From Verrucomicrobiota bacterium (GTDB taxonomy: Bacteria; Verrucomicrobiota; Kiritimatiellia; UBA8416; JABMPJ01): a DNA stretch of 64,000 bases. The position numbers and the translations under genes were made by a program. How positions within the stretch are numbered: position 1 is the stretch's first letter; each line of letters starts with the position of its first letter. Positions 28,901 through 37,005 of this stretch are shown in pieces. Location of the stretch: the NCBI GenBank assembly GCA_018648805.1, contig JABGQM010000008.1, forward strand, positions 1-64,000. The letters are read 5' to 3'. The notes below the pieces were generated by a model, which worked only from the letters and a program-made list of their open reading frames with translations, ran no database searches and was not told the origin of the DNA.

Positions 28901-29011
28901 CATGAGCTCGAGGCCCATCTTGCGGAAGGCATTGAGCCCCAGCAAGGCCAACCCGATTATTAGGCACGCCATCGCAATCGGGCGGCGAATAGAAGCATCA
29001 GAGAGAATCAT
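25931..29011 (-). CDS. RND-family efflux transporter permease
   Basis: A 1026-aa AcrB/HAE-type inner-membrane pump subunit with TM1 at about 10-30, a first periplasmic loop, TM2-6 at about 335-470, a second loop, and TM7-12 near the C-terminus. The porter-domain landmark LELMPKMELPFVTVQTIYPGA-like start is intact. In TM4 the usual Asp-Asp proton relay is replaced by Thr399-Asn400 (GILVTNSIVVLE), and in TM10 the usual Lys is Asn (VVNNAILI), so proton coupling must differ from AcrB. The adaptor gene ends 2 nt upstream. Substrate unknown. Confidence 0.95.
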   Translation of the reverse strand: MILSDASIRRPIAMACLIIGLALLGLNAFRKMGLELMPKMELPFVTVQTIYPGASPSEIETDIAKKIEDAVGTIDGLKHISSSCMEDVGLTFLEFQLDVDVDVAAMDVREKLDLIKSDLPADAEDPVIQKFDINAKAIVTLGLTGDAPLDELYDYADNTFRDRLSIVSGVADVELIGGAEREVQVLLDRDELAARGLSSLQVVQAIQAGVRLIPVGRIREGDTEYSVKFDADYRDIDRIGDLELVSVDGRRCYIRDVATVAMGTEEVRQSAIVDGRPGVAIKIVKKSDANAVAVADGVREAFSELQSGLPGGMELVWISDDGTFIRATNASAWSNVFQGVLLTVAILFLFLYNLRALLVVGITMPLTIVVGLFFMQMAGMTLNTPTLIAIGMSVGILVTNSIVVLEGIVKRLGEGKTPKEAAQLGAKETFVAVLASAGTNMVVLFPLALMGSMVGNFIRPLALTMFIMTVVSLFLSFTLTPMLCSLLLKPANEKQRGVLGRMEAGWNRGLDAVIGVYRRILQFNERHRWAAALLMVVVVLMFVHSLKVGGAAGFNMFSDTDKGEVYVKLEFPTSSTLATTEKGVSDAVERLEGLPQLRHMLVTVGKVEGMVGQATEGVHLAQCFLRFSERIEREETIHELMEMARAEMASFPGAMVSLSIPSMIGGDNIPVEMEIAGPDLDTLDALAIRAADLAGGVDGLRDIDTTARPGKPELRVYPNRTILSDAAIPATTLGMALRANVAGMDAGSFKSGARTYDIVVKYEEQEGKGQVEQFALPGGPGHALALTTLADVRDTLAPVQITREDKRRVAKLFSQLEPGAPLGPAMQNLTTAMEEEGDLPPGYEFRFGGMGEMMGEAMVAFGEAGLIGIILVILALAAILESFRQPALILVTLPLGLIGMLWALGLTGKSMDVFSMMGAVMMVGIVVNNAILIMDQFNVHVAEGVPRHKAMITAATERFRPVLMVTIAAVLGMMPLAVSQGIGGEMRNNVGIGCVGGILVSGILTLFVMPVLYDLFTRKGMGRKAK

Positions 29012-29013
29012 GA

Positions 29014-30195
29014 CTAGTCCTCCACCACGACGACATGATCACCGTCGTTAACATACTGCTGCCCCTCGACAATCACAGTCGCATCGCCGGCGATCCCCGC
29101 AACGATTTCAAGAAATCCTTCAGTACGGATGCCGGTCTGTACTTCGGCCTGGTGCGCCTTGGCGTCGTTCAGGAAGAAGGCGACTGTCTTGCCGCCCCGT
29201 GAAAGCAGTGCGTCTGCAGGAACGCCATTGCCCTGCCGCTTGGCCAGTACGATTCGTACGTCTGCCTGGCCACCGGCCACAACGCCCGCGGGAGGATTGT
29301 CAATACGAGCCCTGATCTCAAAGGTGCGCAGCGTCTGGTCCACGGTCGGGCTGCAATACGAAACCGGTCGTTCGCCCAGGTCCGTGTTGCCCACCTTGAT
29401 CCGCGCTACCGTCGTACCGGGAATGACCTCGCCATAGACCTTGGCGGGTGCAAACACGGAGACCCGAAGGACAGAGGGATCGTCAATACGAAAGACCGGA
29501 TCGCCCACATGCACCATCTCGCCCTGTTCGTGGTGACGCATACTGATCCGCCCCGCAATCGGCGCACGGACGGTTGCGTCCTCGAGGTTGCGGCGGGCAA
29601 TATCGCGTGCCGTCTTGGCCTGCTCCACACGTGCCCGAGCCAGTTCTACCTGGGCGCCAGCCACATCGAGAGCGGCCCCGGCCGATACGGCGCGGTTATC
29701 GGCCTCATCCATCTGGTGAACCGATATGACCTGTTCCTTTGAGAGCTGCTTGAACCGGGCGAAGTCCTTGTCCGCGAGCTGCCGTGCGGCCCGCGCCTGC
29801 GCCGCTTGCGCCTCGGCAACAACCAGGGAATTTGACGCCACGGCCAATCCCTGTTCCTGGCTCTGGAATACATGGCGAAGATTCTCGCTGTCCAGCTCGC
29901 AGAGCGGCTGACCTTCAGTGACCGTGTCACCCTCCTCAACCAGGATGCGCTCGATGGATCCATTTGCCTTGGCCGGAACGAGAGCGAAGCTCACCGATTC
30001 CAGGCTGCCCTGCAGATGGAGTTCGCGACTGAAAGTCATCTCGCGAACCGCCTGCACCCGCACCGGTACCTCCTTCGCTTCCGTACCGGCGTGTTCGGCA
30101 TCGCCACCGCATCCCGATACGGAGAGACAGACAAGCAAGCCCCCGGCCACAGTCATGACCCCTCTCTTGATTGCGTCTTTGCAGTTCTTCTTCAT
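29014..30195 (-). CDS. RND efflux periplasmic adaptor (membrane fusion) lipoprotein
   Basis: A 393-aa MFP/HlyD-type adaptor that links the RND pump to the outer-membrane channel. The lipobox SVSGC (Cys29) anchors it. The barrel/lipoyl half (ANGSIERILVEEGDTVTEGQPL, about 72-95) is followed by an alpha-helical hairpin rich in Ala and Gln (about 100-200) and the second lipoyl half (DATVRAPIAGRIS near 207). It sits between the TolC gene (39 nt gap) and the permease gene (2 nt gap) on the same strand. Confidence 0.95.
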   Translation of the reverse strand: MKKNCKDAIKRGVMTVAGGLLVCLSVSGCGGDAEHAGTEAKEVPVRVQAVREMTFSRELHLQGSLESVSFALVPAKANGSIERILVEEGDTVTEGQPLCELDSENLRHVFQSQEQGLAVASNSLVVAEAQAAQARAARQLADKDFARFKQLSKEQVISVHQMDEADNRAVSAGAALDVAGAQVELARARVEQAKTARDIARRNLEDATVRAPIAGRISMRHHEQGEMVHVGDPVFRIDDPSVLRVSVFAPAKVYGEVIPGTTVARIKVGNTDLGERPVSYCSPTVDQTLRTFEIRARIDNPPAGVVAGGQADVRIVLAKRQGNGVPADALLSRGGKTVAFFLNDAKAHQAEVQTGIRTEGFLEIVAGIAGDATVIVEGQQYVNDGDHVVVVED

Positions 30196-30234
30196 TTGCT
30201 GATCCTTCCTGTGTTGCCCGTATTGGGCAACGGT

Positions 30235-31563
30235 CTACTTCGCGGTGTTATCTGATTCTGTGAGGCTGCCTGTCACAAGCTCGAGACGGCGACAAGCCAT
30301 GGTGTGTTCAAACTGGGCTGATGCGAGCTGGTAACGGCTTTCCGTGAAGGCGGTCTGTGCCGTGATCACATCGATTTGCTGCTGCATACCCTCGGCGTAG
30401 GACTTCCGGGCCAACCGGAGCGCCTCTTCAGCCTGGGCCACATTCCGTTCGCGCGCTTCAACCATCTTCTCGGCTGTTGCTGCGTCGGCGCGTGCCTCCG
30501 CGATCTCGAGGCGCGCCTGCGAGATCGCCGCGTCGTGCTCTAGCCGGGCACGACGCAGGGCCGCCTCGGCCTGCGTAATCTTTCCCCGGGTCTCCCGGCC
30601 ATCGAAAACCGGCAGTTCAGCGCGCACGCCCACAAGCCATTGGTTCTCCCACTCATCTGCAAAAGAGCGATCCGGATTGGTCTGCTTGACTTGGCCGAAG
30701 AGCGCCAGCGTGGGGCGCCTGCCGCTGCGGGCCACTGTGAGGGCTTCGCGTTGAACGGCCACCGCCCGCCCGGATGCGACGATGTCGGGCCGACGCTGCA
30801 ACGCCATGTCAACGTCAACGCTGTCATTCACTGACAAAGCTGCATCCAGTAACCCGACGATCTCACGTGCATCGTCCAACGGCAACTCAAGCGTCTTGAG
30901 CAAGGCCAATCGCGCCTTGAGCTCGCCGTTTGTCGCGGCGATGCGCTGCGCTTCCGCGCGACTGAGCTGCTCATCGGCCCTAAGCTGATCGAAGCGCGTG
31001 GCCATGCCCTGGTCAAGGCGTGCGGTGACGTCGCTATGGTTGCGCTTGGCAAGCGCCTCACATTGCGCGGCCACGGCCAATGTCTCACGCGCCAGAAGCG
31101 CCTGGTTGAAGCGAACGTGTACCGTATAGGCAACCTGCTCGCCGACATCTGCGATCCAGGCATCCGCCACAGCCGCGTACTCAGTGGCGAGGCGCAGTGC
31201 AGCGCGAACACCGCCACCCGCATAGAGCACCTGGCTGACATCGGCCGTCAGCTCGTAGGTGTTCTTCTGCCCCATGGCGATGTCGCCAAACATCGCCACA
31301 TCATCAAGGCGTGTATACTGAGCCCCCACATCCACATGCGGAAGCGCTGCCGAACGCGATTGCTGGATCCGACCACGTGCAACAGCCTTCTCTTCCATGG
31401 CACTGCGCAGGGCCAGGTTGCGCTCGCCGGCCAACTGCAATGCGCCGGCCAGGGTAAGTGAGTTCGTGGTCGCCTCACCCGCGGCATGACCGGAAACACT
31501 TGCCAGCAGACCAGCCAGAAGCAGAAGAACGAGGGCGGCGTATTGGGAGTATGTGAACGTCAT
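30235..31563 (-). CDS. TolC-family outer-membrane efflux channel
   Basis: A 442-aa outer-membrane factor. Start 31563 gives a signal peptide (hydrophobic at about residues 8-26, cleavage after HAAG); it overlaps the upstream small gene in ATGA, so longer in-frame starts are unlikely. Two repeated outer-membrane-efflux halves are evident (LTLAGALQLAGERNLALR near 35; VDVDMALQRRPDIVASGRAV near 245), with long amphipathic coiled-coil stretches. It completes a tripartite pump with the adaptor and the RND permease. Confidence 0.94.
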   Translation of the reverse strand: MTFTYSQYAALVLLLLAGLLASVSGHAAGEATTNSLTLAGALQLAGERNLALRSAMEEKAVARGRIQQSRSAALPHVDVGAQYTRLDDVAMFGDIAMGQKNTYELTADVSQVLYAGGGVRAALRLATEYAAVADAWIADVGEQVAYTVHVRFNQALLARETLAVAAQCEALAKRNHSDVTARLDQGMATRFDQLRADEQLSRAEAQRIAATNGELKARLALLKTLELPLDDAREIVGLLDAALSVNDSVDVDMALQRRPDIVASGRAVAVQREALTVARSGRRPTLALFGQVKQTNPDRSFADEWENQWLVGVRAELPVFDGRETRGKITQAEAALRRARLEHDAAISQARLEIAEARADAATAEKMVEARERNVAQAEEALRLARKSYAEGMQQQIDVITAQTAFTESRYQLASAQFEHTMACRRLELVTGSLTESDNTAK

Positions 31564-31901
31564 GACGACCCCTTTTGCGCCACCTGCGATTTGTCGGCAC
31601 ACGCCTGCACCTGACGCTCGAAACCGGGTGCAGCGCGCCACACGGCATGGTCAATCGCCCCGTGCCGCTGAAGATTCTGAGCCAGCATCAGCCCTTCACG
31701 ACTTCGAACCGGCTCGCGATCATTGTCCCACGCGAGCACCGCCGCGAGATCCCCCTCATACAGCGCGTGCTGAAGCAACATGGTGTTGGCATCGACGTAC
31801 GCCTCCATGATCTCGGCCAACTGGTTGGTCACCTCCTCGATGAGTGCCGCACGGTCGTCATCAGCCGACGACATGACTCTGACTATCTCCATCCACTTCA
31901 T
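31560..31901 (-). CDS. Small conserved-looking protein at the head of the efflux operon
   Basis: A 113-aa soluble, mostly helical protein (DDDRAALIEEVTNQLAEIMEAYVDANTML). ATG 31901 is chosen because AAGGAG lies 9 nt upstream and the sigma-54 promoter TSS would fall about 34 nt upstream of it; an in-frame ATG at 31985 lies upstream of the promoter. The stop overlaps the TolC start in ATGA. Family not recognised. As the first gene of a regulated efflux operon it may be a cytosolic sensor, a ligand-binding partner or a folding factor. Confidence 0.72.
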   Translation of the reverse strand: MKWMEIVRVMSSADDDRAALIEEVTNQLAEIMEAYVDANTMLLQHALYEGDLAAVLAWDNDREPVRSREGLMLAQNLQRHGAIDHAVWRAAPGFERQVQACADKSQVAQKGSS

Positions 31902-31944
31902 TTTGTCCTGCTCCTTCCATTTTCTGATCCTGCGCCATTCACTA

Positions 31945-31961
31945 TCGCACGCGGCGTGCCA
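31945..31961 (-). promoter_or_regulatory. Sigma-54 (-24/-12) promoter of the efflux operon
   Basis: On the minus strand the site reads TGGCACGCCGCGTGCGA: perfect GG-N10-GC spacing, a perfect -24 TGGCAC and -12 box GTGCG. The predicted start site near 31935 leaves a leader of about 34 nt before ATG 31901, with its AAGGAG site. Sigma-54 activators flank the operon on both sides. Confidence 0.82.
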
Positions 31962-32013
31962 AGTCAGATCACCCCCAAGAATCACCTGTTTCGACTTGTC
32001 TTAAACATCCGGA

Positions 32014-32027
32014 CGCAATATATTGCG
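32014..32027. promoter_or_regulatory. Candidate activator-binding palindrome
   Basis: CGCAATATATTGCG is a perfect 14-bp palindrome, about 55 bp upstream of the -24 box and about 60 bp upstream of the divergent activator gene at 32087. It is well placed to be the enhancer site of that activator and/or its autoregulatory operator. Confidence 0.5.
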
Positions 32028-32086
32028 CTCTATGGCTCAAGATATTGATGTCGCCGTCATATATTACGTCACAGGGAGAACACACC

Positions 32087-33646
32087 ATGAAGGTCGATCG
32101 GGCTGGTTTTTTTCGCGAGGTAACGCTCCGGATCTGCGGAAGTCTGGATGTAGAGGAGGCACTGACCGATACCTTCACCTATGTGGAGGGTTATATCCCC
32201 ATAGACAGCATCGGGCTGATGTATGCGGACGACAAAGAGCGATGTATGTTCCCGGTTGCCATGGTGGCGCGCGAAGGCTTCACATCGTTCTGGGGCGATT
32301 CCCGGGAACCGATCGCTCTGGATAATGCATTTCGGGAAGCGCTCCGCGAGAAACAAACCCAGCACAAAGCCGTAACCATTCATAACTGCCCCGAGGATCT
32401 CCCTCCCTCTGCTCTGGGCTGCTTTCCACACCTCAAGAGCTGCTCCACAATAGGTCTCTCTCTCAGAATCCGGGGGCATGTGGTGGGAGGGCTTGTGCTT
32501 TCGGCCGAGGGCATGGACCGCTACACCGCTGAACACGCGGCCCTTGTGGAGAGCATAAAGGAGCCCGTGGCCCTGGCCATGAGCAACGCCCGTCGCTACA
32601 TGGAGCTTAGGGATGTACGCGACCAGCTTGCGGACGACAACCGCGCGCTGTCTGCCGACATCAAGCGGATGTCGGGTGCAGAGGTGATTGGGGCAGATTT
32701 TGGACTGCGCGAGGTCATGGCGATGGTGCGACGCGTCGCCGGATCGAACAGCCCGGCCCTATTGCTCGGAGAAACAGGTACCGGCAAGGAGGTCATTGCC
32801 AACGCCATTCACATGGCCTCACCGCGACATAAGGGCCCCATGATCCGTATGCAGTGCGGGGCGATTCCGGAAGCCCTGCTCGACAGCGAGCTCTTTGGCC
32901 ATGAGCGGGGCGCGTTCACAGGGGCTTCCGAGCGTAAACGCGGACGTTTCGAGCGCGCCGACGGGGGGACGCTTTTCCTCGACGAAATCGGGGAACTAAG
33001 CCCTGATGCCCAGGTGAAGTTGCTGCGCGTCCTTCAGGAAAATCAGTTTGAACGCGTGGGAGGCACACAGACGATCCACGTGGATACACGCGTCATCGCG
33101 GCCACGCACCGCGACCTGGAGAAGATGGTCCGTGATGGACGGTTCCGCGAAGACCTGTGGTACCGGCTCAACGTGCTGCCCATCCGTATTCCGCCGCTAC
33201 GCTTGCGCCGTGACGACATTCCGCCGCTACTGCAACACTTCGTAGAGCGCAAAGCACACGAGATGAACCTCGAAACGATACCGCGCGCTGACGAAGAAAC
33301 ACTCAGACGACTCAAGAACTATGACTGGCCCGGCAATGTGCGCGAGCTACAGAACATCGTCGAACGCGCCTTGATCCTCTCGCGCGGCGAGCGGCTCTCT
33401 ATCCCGATGCTCAGCTCTCCCCACCTCGGCTCTGAACAGCAAACCGTCACCACCCCTTCAGCAACACTACCGACAATGGACGAGGCCATCGCCAACCACA
33501 TCCGCCTGGCACTGGAACATACCAAGGGGCAGATCGCAGGCCCCGGCGGTGCCGCCGAAAACCTTCAGATGAATCCCAGCACGCTGCGCTTCAGAATGCA
33601 GAAGCTGGGCGTTCAACTATCGGATCCACGCCGTGATCTGGCGTGA
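32087..33646 (+). CDS. GAF-domain sigma-54 activator (NifA/FhlA-type), Fis HTH
   Basis: A 519-aa enhancer-binding protein divergent from the efflux operon. Order: an N-terminal GAF sensor (about residues 10-180), AAA+ domain (about 205-440; Walker A GETGTGKE, intact GAFTGA loop in ERGAFTGA, Walker [11 protein letters not shown]), and a C-terminal Fis-type HTH (about 470-510, [13 protein letters not shown]). ATG 32087 is preferred over 32045 because a GGGAGA precedes it. It is the best candidate for the regulator of the -24/-12 promoter at 31945-31961 and may also serve the 36573 promoter. The GAF ligand is unknown. Confidence 0.94.
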   Translation: MKVDRAGFFREVTLRICGSLDVEEALTDTFTYVEGYIPIDSIGLMYADDKERCMFPVAMVAREGFTSFWGDSREPIALDNAFREALREKQTQHKAVTIHNCPEDLPPSALGCFPHLKSCSTIGLSLRIRGHVVGGLVLSAEGMDRYTAEHAALVESIKEPVALAMSNARRYMELRDVRDQLADDNRALSADIKRMSGAEVIGADFGLREVMAMVRRVAGSNSPALLLGETGTGKEVIANAIHMASPRHKGPMIRMQCGAIPEALLDSELFGHERGAFTGASERKRGRFERADGGTLFLDEIGELSPDAQVKLLRVLQENQFERVGGTQTIHVDTRVIAATHRDLEKMVRDGRFREDLWYRLNVLPIRIPPLRLRRDDIPPLLQHFVERKAHEMNLETIPRADEETLRRLKNYDWPGNVRELQNIVERALILSRGERLSIPMLSSPHLGSEQQTVTTPSATLPTMDEAIANHIRLALEHTKGQIAGPGGAAENLQMNPSTLRFRMQKLGVQLSDPRRDLA

Positions 33647-33688
33647 CAGACACGCGTACGGTTGATACACCGCCATCAGAAATGCCGC

Positions 33689-34468
33689 CTAGCGACAGAT
33701 GTGCGCAATGCCCGGAAGCACAAGTGAGGGACGGTAGGCAAACTGCTCAATGGTTTGGTCGGTCGTCACACCGGTAAGAACAAGGACCGTGTCCATACCG
33801 GCTTCAATGCCGGCCACGATGTCGGTATCCATGCGGTCCCCGATGATGACGGTGTCCTCGCGGCGGCACCCCACCTTCTGCAGTGCCGCCCGCATCATGA
33901 CCGGATTGGGTTTGCCGATATAGTACGCTTTGGCGCCTGTCGCCATCTCGATCGGGGCCATGAGGGCGCCCGTGGCCGGAACAATCCCACCTTCAACCGG
34001 ACCGGTGGTGTCCGGATTGGTCCCAATCAGGCGAGCGCCTTGATTGACCAAGGTAACCGCGTGGCAGATTCGATCATAGGTGTAGGCCGAGGTCTCACCC
34101 ACGACCACGTAATCGGGATCCGAGTCGTTCATGGTGAATCCGGCGTCGTAGAGCGCATTGGCCAGCGCGGGCTCACCAATCACGTAGGCGCTGCCGGACA
34201 AACACTGGCTCCGCAGAAACGCGGCGGTCGCCATGGCACTGGTATAGAAATGTTCTTCGCCCACCTCCACCCCAAGCCGGGCCAACTTCTGGCTCAACTC
34301 ACGCGGAGAGCGCTGACTGCTGTTCGTCAGAAACAGGTATCTTTTCTCGCTGTGCACCAACCACTCGATGAAAGCTTCAGAGCCGGGGATGAGCCGGTCG
34401 CCATGATAGATGACACCATCCATGTCCGAGATGACGCCCTGCTTGTTTCTGAGTTCACGAATATCCAC
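33689..34468 (-). CDS. HAD-IIA family hydrolase (NagD/AraL-like phosphatase)
   Basis: A 259-aa sugar-phosphatase-type enzyme: Asp nucleophile motif DMDGVIYHG near residues 15-23, LTNSSQRSP (motif II), GKPN and the GDRMDTDI motif (metal-binding aspartates) near 210-220. The GTG at 34468 is preferred because AGGAGG lies 6 nt upstream; the in-frame ATG at 34489 lies upstream of that site. It is 134 nt downstream of the antiporter gene on the same strand; the gap holds no gene. Substrate not determinable. Confidence 0.92.
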   Translation of the reverse strand: MDIRELRNKQGVISDMDGVIYHGDRLIPGSEAFIEWLVHSEKRYLFLTNSSQRSPRELSQKLARLGVEVGEEHFYTSAMATAAFLRSQCLSGSAYVIGEPALANALYDAGFTMNDSDPDYVVVGETSAYTYDRICHAVTLVNQGARLIGTNPDTTGPVEGGIVPATGALMAPIEMATGAKAYYIGKPNPVMMRAALQKVGCRREDTVIIGDRMDTDIVAGIEAGMDTVLVLTGVTTDQTIEQFAYRPSLVLPGIAHICR

Positions 34469-34602
34469 TACACCCCTCCTGATCACCATCTATAGTGACA
34501 GAACAGCCGCCTCAACACGACTCAGATTCTTTCAGTCGTCGCCACAATGTGGTTGAGCGCATACCGCCAGGGCGGCGAGGTCTACGGCATGAATCCAACA
34601 CC

Positions 34603-36288
34603 TTAGACCAACAGCCCTGTATCGGCGACCTTTCGCCGGCGCCAGACCTCCTGCGTCACCTTGCGCATGACGGCTTGGCGTTCGATGAGCCCTATGTAGG
34701 TGGCAGGATCACCGGCTGAGACAACGGGCAGGCATTCCAAACCGGTCTCCTGCATGTGCTGGAGCGCATCCGGCAGGGAGGTGCCGGCCTGCAGTTGATC
34801 GGGGGCCGGCCGCATCAGATCAAAGGCCATCATCCAGTCGTTCATGCTGGGCTCGGCCAGGCACTGCTTCAGCTCTTCCATCGTGACAATCCCGACAACA
34901 CGCTGCTTATCGTCCGTGACGCAGAACGACATCGCTTTGCTGTCGGGAATCCTGCAGAAGAGATCGGCCACGCGCGTGTGAGCGGGAAAGGCCGGAGCAC
35001 TCGCGTCCATCACGTCGCCAATGATGTACGACTGAAGCAGATCCTCCTCGGTCACGTTCAACCCGCACTCGCCGGCACGGGTGACGGCCAGCTTGACCGC
35101 CGGCGGACCCACGATCTGAACCAGGAAAGTCGTTGCCGTCACGATCATGATGATCGCGTTGCCAAGCGAGACACCCCCTACCGTGATATCGGCAAAGCGC
35201 ATGCTGGCCAGGATGGCCAAACCGATCGCCACACCCGCCTGGCTGAAGAGACAGAGCCCGAGGTATTTACGGACGGCCACCGTTGCCCCCGCCCAGCGCG
35301 CCCCCAGGTTGGCCCCCATAATCTTGCCAATGGTCCGACCTACTACATAGATCACAGCGATGCCCCACATCCACCCCGACATGCCGGTGAAGGAGAGACG
35401 CGCACCCACAAAGACAAAGAAGAGCGTGTAGATGGGCGGCGAAAACTTCTCGATAATTCCAAACGTGTCGCGGCTGCGGTGCGGCGCCAGGTTGATCAGC
35501 ATCATCCCCAATGCCATGGCGGCCAGGATCACATCCACCTCAAGCCAGCGGGAGAGGCCGATCACAATGGAGAGCACGCCGATAATCGACGTCAGGTTCT
35601 TGCCCTTGTCGTGCGTCTTGTGGACCAGGCGGTTCAGCACGAGGCCGGCCAGCCCGCCAAGGATGACAGCGCCCCCCAGCTCGTAGACCACATGACCGAG
35701 ACTGCCAAGAATTGAACTATCGCCCATGCCTATCAGGAAGGTGGTGATACTCGCGGCCAGACTGTAGAGCAGTAGCGCCAGGGCATCATCCAACGCCACG
35801 ATAGCCAGAACCGTCGTGGTCAGCATCCCGCGCGTCTTATACTCCCACAGCACGTCCACGGTAGCTGCGGGCGCCGTCGCGGCCGAGATGGCACCGAGCA
35901 TGAGCCCGAATGACAGCGCCAGTGAGAGGTTTCGCGTGAATAGATAAAGCGCCGCCCCGACCAGAGGCGCCACCACAAAGAAAGCGCCCAGGCTCTCCCC
36001 CGCAAGGATTCGCACGAGCTGGCGGCCGTGGCGCTTGAAAACGTTGCGATGAAGCTCACCGCCGATCAGAAAACCGATAATTCCCAGGGCGAAGAAGTTG
36101 AAGGGCAGCAACCCCAGGATCTCGCTATCCCCGATGAAACGGAACCCCGACTTCCCGAGGATGGCGCCAATCACGATGTATCCCACCACCTGTGGAATAC
36201 GGAGCCGCTGAAAAAGCCGGCCCCCCAACGATCCCGCCACAATCGCAAACCCAATCAGAAGCAGTATAGGAATATGTGAGCCGTCCAT
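34603..36288 (-). CDS. CPA2-family cation/proton antiporter with CBS pair
   Basis: A 561-aa inner-membrane Na+(K+)/H+ exchanger (KefB/NapA-like) with about 12-13 TM segments in residues 1-400, including the family's GFLIGGELH segment (TM3-4) and a conserved GAISAATAPAATV region. The C-terminal cytosolic part (about 420-545) is a pair of CBS domains (VADLFCRIPDSKAMSFCV ... VVGIVTMEELKQCL; AGTSLPDALQHMQ ... YIGLIERQAVM) likely to bind an adenine nucleotide and gate transport. The usual Asp of CPA1 is not evident; ion specificity is undecided. Confidence 0.92.
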   Translation of the reverse strand: MDGSHIPILLLIGFAIVAGSLGGRLFQRLRIPQVVGYIVIGAILGKSGFRFIGDSEILGLLPFNFFALGIIGFLIGGELHRNVFKRHGRQLVRILAGESLGAFFVVAPLVGAALYLFTRNLSLALSFGLMLGAISAATAPAATVDVLWEYKTRGMLTTTVLAIVALDDALALLLYSLAASITTFLIGMGDSSILGSLGHVVYELGGAVILGGLAGLVLNRLVHKTHDKGKNLTSIIGVLSIVIGLSRWLEVDVILAAMALGMMLINLAPHRSRDTFGIIEKFSPPIYTLFFVFVGARLSFTGMSGWMWGIAVIYVVGRTIGKIMGANLGARWAGATVAVRKYLGLCLFSQAGVAIGLAILASMRFADITVGGVSLGNAIIMIVTATTFLVQIVGPPAVKLAVTRAGECGLNVTEEDLLQSYIIGDVMDASAPAFPAHTRVADLFCRIPDSKAMSFCVTDDKQRVVGIVTMEELKQCLAEPSMNDWMMAFDLMRPAPDQLQAGTSLPDALQHMQETGLECLPVVSAGDPATYIGLIERQAVMRKVTQEVWRRRKVADTGLLV

Positions 36289-36507
36289 TCTTCTCTCCCA
36301 ATGCTCGTTTCAAGCGAACGATACTTTCTGTTTGTCTATTATTGTCCTGTTCTGTCCGGTATAGTCCACTTGCTTACACAGTGCAACAAAAGAAACAGGG
36401 GTATTTGATTCCGCGGCCAGGCAGTTTCTGAAGTGAGACTCTTCTACGCATCACCCAAAACCCATAGGGTTGCATTTTAGCTACCATCCAGAACACGAAA
36501 CCGACGT

Positions 36508-36551
36508 ACATATCTATTGTTATATGTTTATAGACAAGGTGTTACATATAA
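36508..36551. promoter_or_regulatory. Candidate enhancer half-sites upstream of the NifX/MinD cluster
   Basis: ACATAT (36508-36513), ATATGT (36522-36527) and ACATAT (36544-36549) form overlapping inverted repeats; TTATATGT at 36520-36527 mirrors ACATATAA at 36544-36551. They lie roughly 22-65 bp upstream of the -24 box. The rest of 36289-36507 shows no gene; it contains a small AACCC-ATA-GGGTT hairpin at 36459-36471. Confidence 0.45.
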
Positions 36552-36572
36552 TCGCGTATTGTCTTATTGCTT

Positions 36573-36587
36573 GGCACGTGACATGCG
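36573..36587 (+). promoter_or_regulatory. Sigma-54 (-24/-12) promoter of the NifX/MinD cluster
   Basis: Reads TGGCACGTGACATGCG with GG (36573-36574), exactly 10 nt, then GC (36585-36586). This matches the promoter at 31945-31961. The predicted start site is around 36597, only a few nt before ATG 36600. Confidence 0.75.
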
Positions 36588-36599
36588 ATACAGATAGGC

Positions 36600-37001
36600 A
36601 TGAAGACCACAGTGGCGATATCAGCATGGAAGGACCACGTCTCCACGACGTGTGATTTCGCGGAGCGACTGGTTGTCGTAGAGCTCGACCAGGGACGTGA
36701 ACTGTCCCGCCAAGAGATCGTGCTGAGTGAGGAGCCGGCCACGAAGCGGGCCAAACGAATCCACGAACTCGGTATCAGCGTGCTGCTCTGTGGCTCCATC
36801 TCAAAACCACTGGCAGAGTCCGTCACAAACAGAGGGGTCCAGCTGATTCCTTATGTGTCAGGCCTCGTGGACGAGGTGCTGGGCGCCTACCTGTGCGGCC
36901 AGCTTACACGGCCACGCTTTCTGCAACCGGGCTGCAGGTCCGGCGCGCGAAGGCGGTGGCGACATAACATGCGCCGTATAGCGCAGCAACAAGGAGGGTA
37001 G
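36600..37001 (+). CDS. NifX/NifB-C-type dinitrogenase-cofactor family protein
   Basis: A 133-aa member of the Di-Nase_FeMo-co (NifX/NafY/VnfX) fold that binds metal clusters or their precursors: TVAISAWKDHVSTTCDFAERLVVVEL then the family's LCGSISKPL segment. A C-terminal basic tail with two Cys (LQPGCRSGARRRWRHNMRR) is extra. The family usually starts at MK-(I/T)-AVAT, so ATG 36600 is right although it is nearly leaderless relative to the sigma-54 promoter. Its last codons contain the AAGGAGG that serves the next gene (37006). First gene of the cluster. Confidence 0.85.
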   Translation: MKTTVAISAWKDHVSTTCDFAERLVVVELDQGRELSRQEIVLSEEPATKRAKRIHELGISVLLCGSISKPLAESVTNRGVQLIPYVSGLVDEVLGAYLCGQLTRPRFLQPGCRSGARRRWRHNMRRIAQQQGG

Positions 37002-37005
37002 AAAA

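Noticed and set aside
34756..35715. A 319-codon plus-strand frame
   Set aside because: Antisense to the antiporter, low-complexity His/Arg-rich translation.
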